A DNA stretch of 64,000 nucleotides from GCA-2720975 sp964467985 (GCA_964467985.1 CAYXTP010000013.1:60143-124142), one strand, 5' to 3'. Counted from the first letter of the stretch, positions 8,117-16,810 are shown. The notes: generated by a model from the sequence alone, not told the origin. Made by a program: numbers and translations.

Positions 8117-8371
8117 CTAGAGCGGCGGCGAGGAGCTGTCGTTCTCTTCCTCGCGCACAACGCGGCGCATCCACATGCACACGCCCGTGACGATCACGTA
8201 GGGAATGGCCATGAAGCAGGCGATATAGACCAGGGTCGAGAGAGCCTGGCCCAGAGAGCACGTCGGACAGGCCGATGCAGGTGCGCCCAGGGACACCATA
8301 AGGAACGCAGCCAAGCCGAGGCGCTGGACCCTTCTTACCCCGCAAGATGCACGCATGGTTTCGGGGACCAT
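8117..8371 (-). CDS. Small membrane protein with exported CPTC motif, in oxidase operon
   Basis: I do not recognise a named family. The 84 residues start at the ATG at 8371, which overlaps the stop of the subunit IV gene by one base (TAATG). A signal-peptide-like stretch ends in GAPASA, followed directly by CPTCSLGQ (about residues 35-42). One membrane helix follows (LVYIACFMAIPYVIVTGVCMWM), then a short charged tail (RRVVREEEND). If cleaved at ASA-C, the mature protein would begin with a periplasmic CxxC anchored by a single helix. Placed between subunit IV and the SCO-like gene, it is a plausible copper or thiol factor for oxidase assembly; this is inference. Confidence 0.7.
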   Translation of the reverse strand: MVPETMRASCGVRRVQRLGLAAFLMVSLGAPASACPTCSLGQALSTLVYIACFMAIPYVIVTGVCMWMRRVVREEENDSSSPPL

Positions 8372-8715
8372 TAGCGGTACAGAGTCTCCAGCATGATCAG
8401 GATCAGGGCCACTCCCATGTAGACCGGCATCAGCGCAATCCAGCGCAACCACGGCTTCTCCCACTTCAAGTGCATGAAGAAGGTCGCCACCAATCCCGCC
8501 TTGGTGACGGCCAAGAAAGTCAGGAGCAACATCTTGGTCGTGCCACTCCAGGCTGCGGAGTACACCGTAGGCACATAGACCTCGAACACCGTCAAGAGAC
8601 CCAGGGTCAGGAAGATGGTGATGTACAGACCACGCATGCTCTGTTCACCTTCTCCGTGCCCGCCGTGCCCCGCTTGGGCAGCGTTCTCATCAGTCGTCGT
8701 CGTGGAGTCAGTCAT
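8371..8715 (-). CDS. Cytochrome c oxidase subunit IV (prokaryotic type)
   Basis: Small accessory subunit of the aa3-type oxidase. The 114 residues have a His/Gly-rich N-terminal tail (AGHGGHGEGE) and three predicted membrane helices (YITIFLTLGLLTVFEVYVP, MLLLTFLAVTKAGLVATFFM and WIALMPVYMGVALILIML). The segment KAGLVATFFMHLKWE is the family hallmark, also seen in CyoD and CtaF. It lies between subunit III and the CPTC protein. Overlapping or short spacings with its neighbours indicate one operon. Confidence 0.88.
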   Translation of the reverse strand: MTDSTTTTDENAAQAGHGGHGEGEQSMRGLYITIFLTLGLLTVFEVYVPTVYSAAWSGTTKMLLLTFLAVTKAGLVATFFMHLKWEKPWLRWIALMPVYMGVALILIMLETLYR

Positions 8716-8739
8716 CGTTCGTTGCTCTTGAGGAGCTCG

Positions 8740-9393
8740 CTAGAGGAGGTAGACGAAGGTGAAGACCAGGATCCAGACCAGGTCGACGAAGTGCCAGAAG
8801 AGCCCGACGAGTTCCACGGGGCTGCTGCTGTCGCCGCCCTGTGTGTACTTGCCCTGCATGGCCCGGCGCAGAATGCAGCTGAGGTAGATTACGCCGGCCG
8901 TCACGTGCATGCCGTGGAAGCCGGTCACCGAATAGAAGGTCGATCCGAACAACGCGTTAATCGGTTCCCCCTCCCAGGATCCCTGCGCGAACCCAATGCC
9001 GTCGTGCACAAGGTGGGTGTACTCCCAGGCCTGAATGCCGAGGAAGGTCAGTCCTCCCAAGATAGTCACGATCAGCCAGCGCACGAGGCCCGCCTGATCA
9101 CGCTCCTCGGCGGCCTGTACAGCAAAGACCATGGAGAGGGATGAGCAGATCAGCAAGAAGGTCGCCACCGCAGTGAGCGGGATCCCCAGGATGTCCGAGG
9201 GTACCGGCCACTCAACCGCGGAGCTGCGCAGGATGCCGTAGGCAAAGAGCAAGCCGCCGAAGGACATGCCGTCCTGTGCGATGAAGATCCACATCCCGAC
9301 CTTGCCACCGGTGGCCTTGCCGAAGTGAGGATCCTCGGGAACCGAGGTCTGATGGTCGGCGGAGTCCGCCGCAGCAACGTGTCCTGAAGTCAT
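8740..9393 (-). CDS. ctaE: Cytochrome c oxidase subunit III
   Basis: Membrane subunit III of the heme-copper oxidase, 217 residues. Motifs include GKVGMWIFIAQDGMSFGGLL near the N-terminus, the helix containing WEYTHLV, and FYSVTGFHGMHVTAGVIYL with GLFWHFVDLVWILVFTFVYLL at the end; the last two are characteristic of COX3 C-terminal helices. It is 12 bases downstream of a second, shorter COX3-family gene. The oxidase therefore seems to have two subunit III-like proteins. This one is the closer match to canonical subunit III. Confidence 0.92.
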   Translation of the reverse strand: MTSGHVAAADSADHQTSVPEDPHFGKATGGKVGMWIFIAQDGMSFGGLLFAYGILRSSAVEWPVPSDILGIPLTAVATFLLICSSLSMVFAVQAAEERDQAGLVRWLIVTILGGLTFLGIQAWEYTHLVHDGIGFAQGSWEGEPINALFGSTFYSVTGFHGMHVTAGVIYLSCILRRAMQGKYTQGGDSSSPVELVGLFWHFVDLVWILVFTFVYLL

Positions 9394-9405
9394 CGAGGAA
9401 GCCCT

Positions 9406-10020
9406 CTAGAAGACAAAGAAACCCAAGAAAAGAAACAGCCAAACGATCCCGACAAAGTGCCAGAACAGGGCTGCATTGGTAATCAAGGAGCGCCGCTGCG
9501 CCCCATAGCGACCGTTCTTGACGCCCACCAGCGCCCAGATCAAGAGCAGCAAGCCGACGGCCACATGGGCGGCGTGCACCCAGGTCAAGCCGAAGAACAG
9601 GGACTCGTACAGCCCGGAGCTCTGGGTGCGCCCCGCCAAAATCAGGTCGTACCACAGCCAGACCTGAAGCGCCGCGAACCCCACCCCCAGCAGCAGGCCC
9701 TTGGTCCACATGGAACCGAAGACGGCGCGGCCCGATGCTCCACCGGGGAGTGCGCGCGAGCCACGTTCCACACAGAAACTGCTGAGAGCCAAGATCAATG
9801 TCGCGCCACAGGCGATGGGGGTTGACGGCAGAGCGATCCCTTCCGGCGGCCAGACAGCGATCTTCTGTCGCAAGACCAAGAATGACAGGAACAGGGTCCC
9901 GAAGGTCATCGTCCAGGAGCCAATGAACAAGATCATGCCCAGGGTCGCGTTGACCCTGTCGCGTCCCGTTTCCACGGGGGCCTGGCCCACGGGGGCCGTG
10001 ATGATCCCGGTCGTCTCCAT
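9406..10020 (-). CDS. Second COX3-family oxidase subunit
   Basis: Subunit III-like membrane protein of 204 residues with five or six membrane helices. It has LGMILFIGSWTMTFGTLF (about 28-45), the helix LLLGVGFAALQVWLWYDLI, then FFGLTWVHAAHVAVGLLLL and FWHFVGIVWLFLFLGFF, which are COX3-like. It sits between subunit I and the canonical subunit III. Tandem COX3 genes are known in some bacterial oxidase operons, where they can act as a split or duplicated subunit III. Here the two proteins are clearly different in sequence, not a recent duplication. Confidence 0.85.
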   Translation of the reverse strand: METTGIITAPVGQAPVETGRDRVNATLGMILFIGSWTMTFGTLFLSFLVLRQKIAVWPPEGIALPSTPIACGATLILALSSFCVERGSRALPGGASGRAVFGSMWTKGLLLGVGFAALQVWLWYDLILAGRTQSSGLYESLFFGLTWVHAAHVAVGLLLLIWALVGVKNGRYGAQRRSLITNAALFWHFVGIVWLFLFLGFFVF

Positions 10021-10052
10021 GCTTGTGTCTGTCAGCCGGTGCCGCGCGGCGC

Positions 10053-11777
10053 CTAGCTAGGCAACTCCTCGGTCTGGTAGATCCAGTCCGTATCGGGGCC
10101 CAGGACCGGGTTGCTGAACTCGTGCGGACCGCACTGCACCACTGGTAATTCCTTGAAGTTGTAGTGCGGCACGGGGGTAGCGATGGTCCAGTCCAAGGTG
10201 CCAACGTCCCAGGGATTCTGGGGGGCCGCCTTACCCCACCAACGACTCTTGATGAAGTTGTAGGCGAAGATGAGCTGCGCTGCCCCCAGCATGAACGCAG
10301 CGGCGGTAGTCGCAACGTTCAGATATTGGAGGGGTCGCAGGTACTCAGCACTCGTGTGGTCGTAGTAACGACGGGGCATGCCCGAGTAGCCACTAATGAA
10401 CATGATGCAGAAGACCACCACCAGCGGCACAAATGAGAGCCAGAAATGCAGCTTGCCCAGGCGCTCGCTCATCATGCGACCGAACATCTTGGGGAACCAG
10501 AAGTACACGGCCCCGAAGGTCCCGAAGAGGGCGGACGCAGCCATGGTCAAGTGGAAGTGCCCAACGACGAAGTAGGTGTCGTGCAGGAAGATGTCCGTAC
10601 CGATCGTGGCGAGATAGATGCCGGTCAAGCCCCCGAGTCCAAAGACGAAAATCACGCCCATGGAGAAGAGCATCGGAGGCGTGAGACGCAAGCTGCCCTT
10701 CCACAAGGTGTGCAGCCAGTTGAAGAACAATATCTCCGCCGGCACCGAGATGATCATGGTGAGAAGCATGAAACTCTCACCCAGCATGGCGCTCAACCCG
10801 GTGGTGAACATGTGGTGCCCGTACACGACGGCGGACATCACGGTCACCACGACCATGGCCCCCACTGAAGTCTTGTAGCCAAACGCCGGCTTGCGGGCGA
10901 AGAAGGAGAGCAGGTCACAGACCACGCCCCAGGCGGGCAGAATCAGAATGTAGACTTCGGGGTGGCCAAAGATCCAGAACAGGTGCTGGTACAGGATCGG
11001 GTCGCCACCGGTGCCCCCGCTCATGATCGAGGCGGGCACGTAGAACGAAGTTTCGAAGACCCGGTCGAGGATCAATAGGATCATGGCCGAGCCGATGACC
11101 GGGATGAACAGCACGTTCAAGATGGAGGTCAGGAACAGGCCCCAAATCGTCAGGGGCAGCCTCATCCAAGTCATGCCCGGACAACGCAGGCGAATGACCG
11201 TCGTGATGTAGTTGATGCCGCCCATGATGGAACTGGCACCAATGAGGAAGACGGCCACGGCCCACAGGGTCTCGCCCGCTCCCACGGCGCCCACGGTTGT
11301 CGAGAGCGTGGGATATCCAGTCCAACCCACCTCCGTAGCCCCGAGAGGAACAAACAGCGAGTAGAAGCCGACGGCCCCGCCGACGAACATGGTCCAGAAG
11401 GACAGCATATTGAGCAGCGGGAAGATCATGTCCCGCGCGCCGATCATGAGCGGAATGCACCAGTTGCCCAGACAACCGATCATGGCCGGGGTCAGCCCCA
11501 GGAAGATCATGATCGTGCCGTGCATCGTGAACAACGTGTTGTACGTCGCAGGATCGATGACCCCGTTTGTGCGCGGGAACAGCAGGGCCCCGATAATCGG
11601 GACGGCCTCGCCAGGGTTGGCCAATTGCCAGCGCAGCATCATGGCCATGACGCCGCCGATGCCCAGCCAGATCAGTCCGAACCACAGGAACTGCTTGGCG
11701 ATGACCTTGTGGTCGGTGGAGAAGACGTGCTTCTTGAGAAACGTCGTCGGCTCCGGATGGATGTGATCAGAACTCAT
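10053..11777 (-). CDS. ctaD: Cytochrome c oxidase subunit I
   Basis: Catalytic subunit that carries heme a and the heme a3-CuB site. The 574 residues have about 12 membrane helices. Key motifs are the heme a ligand region MHGTIMIF and IFGHPEVYILILP, where His and Tyr form the cross-linked CuB ligand pair and the Glu serves the D-channel. VYGHHMFTTG gives the two CuB histidines, and DTYFVVGHFHLTM the heme ligands. GARDMIFPLLN keeps the D-channel aspartate. These features indicate an A-type, proton-pumping aa3 oxidase. The start at 11777 lies 6 bases after the subunit II stop, so the genes are co-transcribed. The loss of SecD/F-type neighbours is irrelevant here; context is purely respiratory. 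Confidence 0.97.
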   Translation of the reverse strand: MSSDHIHPEPTTFLKKHVFSTDHKVIAKQFLWFGLIWLGIGGVMAMMLRWQLANPGEAVPIIGALLFPRTNGVIDPATYNTLFTMHGTIMIFLGLTPAMIGCLGNWCIPLMIGARDMIFPLLNMLSFWTMFVGGAVGFYSLFVPLGATEVGWTGYPTLSTTVGAVGAGETLWAVAVFLIGASSIMGGINYITTVIRLRCPGMTWMRLPLTIWGLFLTSILNVLFIPVIGSAMILLILDRVFETSFYVPASIMSGGTGGDPILYQHLFWIFGHPEVYILILPAWGVVCDLLSFFARKPAFGYKTSVGAMVVVTVMSAVVYGHHMFTTGLSAMLGESFMLLTMIISVPAEILFFNWLHTLWKGSLRLTPPMLFSMGVIFVFGLGGLTGIYLATIGTDIFLHDTYFVVGHFHLTMAASALFGTFGAVYFWFPKMFGRMMSERLGKLHFWLSFVPLVVVFCIMFISGYSGMPRRYYDHTSAEYLRPLQYLNVATTAAAFMLGAAQLIFAYNFIKSRWWGKAAPQNPWDVGTLDWTIATPVPHYNFKELPVVQCGPHEFSNPVLGPDTDWIYQTEELPS

Positions 11778-11783
11778 GGTGAA

Positions 11784-12650
11784 TTACTCTTGCCAGTCCC
11801 AGGCCCATTGGGCTTCAGTGTCATCGGCGTCAAAAGCTGTGGCGGCCAGCTGACTGGCTTCCGCTTCCCATTGGTTGAACAGGTCCTGTTCGAGCACCTT
11901 GACGGTCCCGAACATCTTGTAGTGCGCGAAACCGCACAGTTCGGCACACAGGATCGTGAAATCGCCCGCGATGATCGGCTTGAACCAAGCGGTGTTGATC
12001 GCACCCGGGTTCACATCTTTCTTCATGCGCATCTCAGGCAAGAAGAGCGCGTGAATCACGTCCTTGGAGGTCAAGTTGAAGCTCACAGGCCGGTCCTTGG
12101 GAACGACCAGTTCGTTGAGGGTGACGATGTCGTCGGCCGTCCCGAACTCCCCATCGACTCCTGGTGAGCGGAAGTTCCAGGCCCACTGCTGAGCAAGAAC
12201 CTCTACGCGGTAGGTCTGGGGGTCCTCGGCGTCCGGAATCGCCCAATAGGCCTCGCGCAGGTCGGTCATGGCGATCACGAGCACCCAGGCGTCGAGCACG
12301 ATGAAGGTAATCACCGAGATGATGGCGGTCAGGCGCTTATCGTGCAGGCTCTTGCCGTGATCGAACGATGCTCGGCGCCCCGGGCGATCGCGGTGAGCGA
12401 TCAGGGGAATGGCCAGCAGCAGCACGACCAGGGCGAAGGCCACCGACACGAGGGTCGTGATCAGCCAAAACAGTTCGCCGAAGCGATAGCCGTAGTCCGA
12501 CGCGGGCTCGCCCGGGCCCCAGCGATCTGCATCCTGAGCCAGGGCGAAAGTCGAGGTCATCAGCAGGGCGAGCGGACACCCCAGCCAGCGGCTGCGTAGC
12601 AGCGCGAGCGGCCCGAGGATCCGGTTCACGGTACTCATCTGTTGCTCCAT
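11784..12650 (-). CDS. ctaC: Cytochrome c oxidase subunit II
   Basis: Accepts electrons from cytochrome c through the binuclear CuA centre. The 288 residues carry a signal-like segment, two membrane helices (about 58-85 and 108-128) and a periplasmic cupredoxin domain. QQWAWNF (about 154-160) is the conserved aromatic strip. The CuA ligands are visible as H200, C235, E237, C239, H243 and M246 in DVIH and CAELCGFAHYKM. No heme c motif is fused to the C-terminus, so a separate cytochrome is needed, and one is encoded directly upstream. The start at 12650 gives MEQQMSTVNR; an ATG four codons later is also possible. Confidence 0.96.
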   Translation of the reverse strand: MEQQMSTVNRILGPLALLRSRWLGCPLALLMTSTFALAQDADRWGPGEPASDYGYRFGELFWLITTLVSVAFALVVLLLAIPLIAHRDRPGRRASFDHGKSLHDKRLTAIISVITFIVLDAWVLVIAMTDLREAYWAIPDAEDPQTYRVEVLAQQWAWNFRSPGVDGEFGTADDIVTLNELVVPKDRPVSFNLTSKDVIHALFLPEMRMKKDVNPGAINTAWFKPIIAGDFTILCAELCGFAHYKMFGTVKVLEQDLFNQWEAEASQLAATAFDADDTEAQWAWDWQE

Positions 12651-12658
12651 CGTGGCTC

Positions 12659-13798
12659 CTACTGCTCCCGCAGGGCCGACATGAAGGCCCCACGTTTGGC
12701 GGGTTGGTCCTTGTACGACTTGATCAGGTCCTCGACGTAGTGGGCCAGGGCCCAGAGATCCTCATCGGAAATCGCTCCCTTCCACTGCGGCATGGCTGTG
12801 CCTTTGATGCCTGATGCGATCGTCTGGAACAGATCGGCGGTCTCAATACCCGCTCGTAACTGATGCCAGGTGAAGTCGGGCGGCATGACTTTGGTGGCGC
12901 GCCCCTGGACTTCGTACTCGGAGTCCTTGAGGGCCGGGTAGGTCAGATCGGCGCGATAGACCGTGCCCTCGGGATCCTTGCGAATGACGCGCATGTCTTC
13001 GCTGGTCACGTAGCCGGGGTGGCACAGGTGGCAACTCGCGGCTCCGTGGTAGACCTCGCGGCCGCGAGCAATGGCGCGCGTCTCAATGCCTTCCCAGGGG
13101 TCCTCGGTGACCTCGACCGCATCGCCAACTTGGGAGTACACATCCCGCCAACCCGACTCTTCGGGAGAAAGCGACTTGACGTACTGAATGATGTCCAGCA
13201 ATTGTTCGTCAGAGAGGTCCCACGGCAGCATGGGAGTCCCGGCGAGGCCACGCTTGATGACGGCCATGAGCGCCTCATCCGTCGGCAGATCCGCGATCAC
13301 CTTGGTGAACTTGAACTTGTTCTGTTGGAAGTTGCGCGGAGACGGTCGCAGGTGCTGAGCGGAGCGCCCATAGCCGTCGCCGTTCAATCCGTGGCAACTC
13401 GCGCAGAACTGGACAAAGTCCTGTCGGCCGCGGGTGAGGCGATCGGCGGAGGCCCACTGCCAGTAAGCCCATTCACCCTCGACCATGCTCAGGCTGTACT
13501 CGCCCGTGCTGTCGACCCAGCCACCCGCACCCTCGGCGGCGTTCGCGTCGTGGGTGAAGCGCGTGGGTTCGGCCTTGGCCCTCTCGGCGAACCAGTCCGC
13601 GCCAGGAGCACGCAACCAAGCACCCTCGGTGATCACTAGGGGGACGTTGTGTGGCGCACGCGCGTGGGGCGCCTCATCGGGGACACTCTCGGGCGCGTCT
13701 TGGGTCGCATCGCCCTCGTTGGACTGCAACGAGGTCAAAAGCCCAAGGGCACCACATGCCAAAACGAGACCTTGCCAGGATTTGCCGCTCATAATCAC
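12659..13798 (-). CDS. Di-heme c-type cytochrome
   Basis: Exported electron carrier of 379 residues. A signal peptide (LVLACGALGLLTSL) precedes a 100-residue spacer and then two cytochrome c domains. The first has CASCH at residues 132-136 with the axial-ligand-like GTPMLPW near 188. The second has CHLCH at 256-260 with GTAMPQW near 333. The residues between the second CxxCH and that loop include KVMPPDFTWHQL, as in cytochromes that accompany bacterial oxidases or alternative complex III. It lies 8 bases upstream of subunit II in the same operon, so I infer that it donates electrons to CuA. No quinol:cytochrome c reductase gene is in the window. Confidence 0.9.
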   Translation of the reverse strand: MIMSGKSWQGLVLACGALGLLTSLQSNEGDATQDAPESVPDEAPHARAPHNVPLVITEGAWLRAPGADWFAERAKAEPTRFTHDANAAEGAGGWVDSTGEYSLSMVEGEWAYWQWASADRLTRGRQDFVQFCASCHGLNGDGYGRSAQHLRPSPRNFQQNKFKFTKVIADLPTDEALMAVIKRGLAGTPMLPWDLSDEQLLDIIQYVKSLSPEESGWRDVYSQVGDAVEVTEDPWEGIETRAIARGREVYHGAASCHLCHPGYVTSEDMRVIRKDPEGTVYRADLTYPALKDSEYEVQGRATKVMPPDFTWHQLRAGIETADLFQTIASGIKGTAMPQWKGAISDEDLWALAHYVEDLIKSYKDQPAKRGAFMSALREQ

Positions 13799-13865
13799 CT
13801 TGCCTGCCCCGTGAAAGGCGTGGGATTGGGATGGGTTTGGGTGGGTAGAGTCCGCCTAGACGGAA

Positions 13866-14708
13866 CTACTTGGTGAACTCAAAGGCGATGGTCTGAGCCT
13901 CGCCGTCACCGATCGTGAGGGTCTGCTTCGCAGCCTTGCCATACACCTCGTGGATGGCGGAGACCTCGTACTCGCCAGCCGGCAGCTTGGGCAGGGTGAA
14001 CGAGCCGTCCGCCGCGGTCACGGCGAAGAAAGGGCTGTCCACGATGCCAACACTCGCTTGCATCCAAGCGTGCATGTCGCACTTGACCGTTACGAGAACT
14101 TCGCCACGCTTCATGGCGATGTCCAGCGGCTTGGAGCCTGCGGGCTGACTTGTGTTCGATGCCCGGTTTTTCTTGGGGAATGTGTGAACGTTGTGAACCG
14201 TTGGGTCACTGTTCCGAACTCGCAAGACTTGGCCCGTCATCATTCCAACGACCCGCGGGGTGTACGAGCAGCCCACTTGATCGAGTAGCACGGGCTCATC
14301 GGGCGCAGTGAAGGTCCAGTTGTCGAGGCCACCGGAGACGTAGACGAAGACGTTCTGCAGGCCTCCGTTCGCGTCAACCAAGACGCTGCCATCTGTGGCG
14401 CCGTCGGCGTTCATCTCAATACACTTGGGATCGCTGTCCATTGCGATTTGGATGGGTGTGGGAGCCTCGCCACTGAAAGTGACAGCTCCGCTTACCGTCG
14501 CCGTGCCAGCACTGGCTTCCCACGCAGCCGGGCCACTGGCCTCCGCCGTGGAGGTTCCTGCGCCCGAGTCACCCTCGGTGTTGGGCGTGCTGGGGCCCGC
14601 TCCCGGACCTGCGCCGGGGGGCGGGGTCGGGGTGTCGTCGCCGCCTCCACAGGCGGTCAGGAGAAGACTGGCAGAGATCAGGGCTGAGGCTAGGGTCGGC
14701 GTACGCAT
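13866..14708 (-). CDS. Lipoprotein with cupredoxin-like and carboxypeptidase-regulatory-like domains
   Basis: First gene of the oxidase operon, 280 residues. The signal peptide ends LISASLLLTAC, a standard lipobox. A Pro/Gly/Thr/Ser linker of about 50 residues follows. The core resembles a plastocyanin-type fold: a His in HNVHTF, then KCDMHAWM further on, arranged like the H...C-x-x-H...M copper ligands. The last 60 residues (FFAVTAADGSFTLPKLPAGEYEVSAIHE) look like a CnaB/carboxypeptidase-regulatory repeat. A blue-copper electron carrier or copper donor for CuA is plausible from sequence and place; copper binding is not proven. Confidence 0.75.
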   Translation of the reverse strand: MRTPTLASALISASLLLTACGGGDDTPTPPPGAGPGAGPSTPNTEGDSGAGTSTAEASGPAAWEASAGTATVSGAVTFSGEAPTPIQIAMDSDPKCIEMNADGATDGSVLVDANGGLQNVFVYVSGGLDNWTFTAPDEPVLLDQVGCSYTPRVVGMMTGQVLRVRNSDPTVHNVHTFPKKNRASNTSQPAGSKPLDIAMKRGEVLVTVKCDMHAWMQASVGIVDSPFFAVTAADGSFTLPKLPAGEYEVSAIHEVYGKAAKQTLTIGDGEAQTIAFEFTK

Positions 14709-14950
14709 TTCGAAGGGCCCGGGGGTGGCCGAGTGGGTAGTCAGGACAGGACGAATGCGCAGAGTGTTCCCGCTCCCAAGCCCCGAAGCAAGGCCCCCAG
14801 GCCAACATTTCCCCTACATCTTGGGCCTCGGCCAACGCTGGCTTGGCACCCGCGCCAAGGGGGGGCGCGACAAGGGCGAAGGCTCGCACTCTCGTGTGCC
14901 ACACGACCCTTCGGATGCGCTCGTGCCCGGCCCAACCCCGTCTAGGAGCA

Positions 14951-14965
14951 GCCAGCATTGCTGGC
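14951..14965. terminator. Short GC hairpin after the B12-type radical SAM gene (weak terminator candidate)
   Basis: GCCAGC-ATT-GCTGGC forms a perfect 6-bp stem with a 3-base loop, 25 bases beyond the stop of the minus-strand gene at 14990. There is no T-run on the minus-strand side, so intrinsic termination is unproven. The rest of this 281-base intergenic stretch shows nothing I can identify. Confidence 0.3.
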
Positions 14966-14989
14966 CGCGACTCGCACCCAACCCGGCGC

Positions 14990-16531
14990 TCAGTCCATGT
15001 GGGCGACGACGCGCTCGTCCCCCATCTGCAGTCGCGTGGACATGCGGCGCACGACCTTGGCGCCGGTCACCCCGGCCACCCGGATGATGCCCTTCTTGAC
15101 GACGCGGGTGCTGAAGTCCACCCAGGCCCAGCGAGTGAATCCGCCCTTGCCACGCGCCTTGTTGTACAGTCGGTTCTGTTCCGTGACGAGCCACTCCGAG
15201 AAGAGCATGTAGGTCCACAGCAACGGGTACTTCATCCAGCGTCGGTGAATCGTCTTGCGAGCCAAGGGCATCAACTTGGGCCAGCGCACGACCATCGGGA
15301 ACCACTTGTGCAGATTCTCGATGGCCTCCATGTCGTCGACAATGATCGTGGCCTCGCGATTGAAGTAGGGCGAGAACTCGTCGTAGTCCTTGACGGCAAT
15401 ACCAAGTCCCTCCGTGATGTCGTTCAGCTCAAATTCGGGATAGGGCTGGACGATTGAACACAACGGGTGATCCACCTCGCATTCGATGTTCAATTTCACG
15501 GTGTCGAAGTCGTCTTCCAGGGTGCCCCCCGGCGCGCCGAGCATGTTCAAGGAACCCAGACGAATGCCGTGCTTCTTGATCCACCCAGCTGCGTCCACGA
15601 GCTGCTGGCGGGCCGTGTTCTTGCGATAGATCGTGTTGCGCACGTAGTCGTTCGCGGCCTCGAAAGCGATCCGCGCGTAAATACAGCCAGCGGACTTTAA
15701 CTGCTGAATATGGACCTCTTTGGTCATATTCGCCATCAAGATCACATCGAACGGCAGGCCCACTTCCTTGGGCCAACGCTCGCAGAACTCTCCTAGCCAC
15801 TTGCTATCGATGTTGAAGATGTCATCGAGGAAGTGCACGAAATCCAAAGGGTAGTCGGCACGAATGGCCTGGACCTCTGCGATCACGTGATCGACACTAC
15901 GCTTGCGTACGTATTCGTTGTTACGAACGCCGTAGACCTTCTTCTTCCACGCGTGGTGGAAGCAGAATGAACACAGCATGGGGCAGCCACGCTGACTGAC
16001 GACGACCTTGCGCGGGCTGTCCCGATAGAGGGGCAGAGCGTCGTAGATGATCGAGCGGTCGGGGAGACCCAGCGCATCGAGGTCCTTGACCAAAGGGCGC
16101 AACGGATTCTTGATGATGTTCTCACCGTCATCGCTGTAGGCCAGGTTTTGGATCTCGCGCCAATCCTCACCCTTCTCCAGCGTGTCGAGCAACTCCACGA
16201 AGGCTTCCTCACCCTCGCCAATGCAGACGGCGTCGATCGCCGGGTCCTTGACGACATCCGGAACGAACGTCACGTGCGGCCCGCCCATGATCGAGAAGAA
16301 GTCAAACTTCGACTTGAGCAGCCGGTTCACATCCATGATCGGAATCTGGGAACCCGTCATCACCGACCAGGTGATCACGTCCGGCTTGTAATCCGCGACC
16401 TTCTTGAGCCACAGGGGATCGGGCAGGAAGAGAGCCTCAATCTGGTGCCCCGCGTCCTTGACGGCGCGACTCAGATACATGGGGCCCAGGACTTCCTGGG
16501 GCAGGGTCCGCGCGATGTGGAGTACTTTCAC
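14990..16531 (-). CDS. B12-binding-domain radical SAM protein
   Basis: Class B-like radical SAM enzyme of 513 residues. The N-terminal 130 residues form a cobalamin-binding Rossmann-type domain (KPDVITWSVMTGS, IMGGPHVT, CIGEGEEAFVELL). The radical SAM domain follows, with the iron-sulfur motif CPMLCSFC (C-x3-C-x2-C, about residues 186-193). FVHFLDDIFN and IAFEAANDYVRNTIYRKN are typical of this superfamily (B12-binding radical SAM, as in hopanoid and Mg-protoporphyrin cyclases). A C-terminal region of about 100 residues has no recognisable domain. The substrate is unknown; membrane-lipid, cofactor or natural-product methylation are all possible. It stands alone between the oxidase operon and mnmG. 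Confidence 0.85.
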   Translation of the reverse strand: MKVLHIARTLPQEVLGPMYLSRAVKDAGHQIEALFLPDPLWLKKVADYKPDVITWSVMTGSQIPIMDVNRLLKSKFDFFSIMGGPHVTFVPDVVKDPAIDAVCIGEGEEAFVELLDTLEKGEDWREIQNLAYSDDGENIIKNPLRPLVKDLDALGLPDRSIIYDALPLYRDSPRKVVVSQRGCPMLCSFCFHHAWKKKVYGVRNNEYVRKRSVDHVIAEVQAIRADYPLDFVHFLDDIFNIDSKWLGEFCERWPKEVGLPFDVILMANMTKEVHIQQLKSAGCIYARIAFEAANDYVRNTIYRKNTARQQLVDAAGWIKKHGIRLGSLNMLGAPGGTLEDDFDTVKLNIECEVDHPLCSIVQPYPEFELNDITEGLGIAVKDYDEFSPYFNREATIIVDDMEAIENLHKWFPMVVRWPKLMPLARKTIHRRWMKYPLLWTYMLFSEWLVTEQNRLYNKARGKGGFTRWAWVDFSTRVVKKGIIRVAGVTGAKVVRRMSTRLQMGDERVVAHMD

Positions 16532-16810
16532 TTGTGCTGTCTGAAATAGCTGGGGAGAGCTGGGGGGATTCGGGTGTCCTATCTATCGACTGTACTTGGA
16601 GCTAACCGAAGTCCGAAACCTACCGTGCAGGGAAGAGTCTACCCCACCGGGCGGGTCTACGGGGGGTGAACTCCGGCTCCTGGAGCAGCCGATTCGTCCA
16701 TCGGGTCGGCCGGAGGCGCTCCTGGACCGGGCATTGAGTATTCCTCCACATGCCCTCGGGGGTAAGGGCAGCAGGCCAATAACTGGTCAAGAGGCTTGGC
16801 GGATGCGGAG

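Noticed and set aside
14715..14760. Leu/Ser-tRNA-like start (GGTGGCCGAGTGGGTAG)
   Set aside because: No T-arm GTTCGAATC or matching acceptor stem within the next 90 bases.
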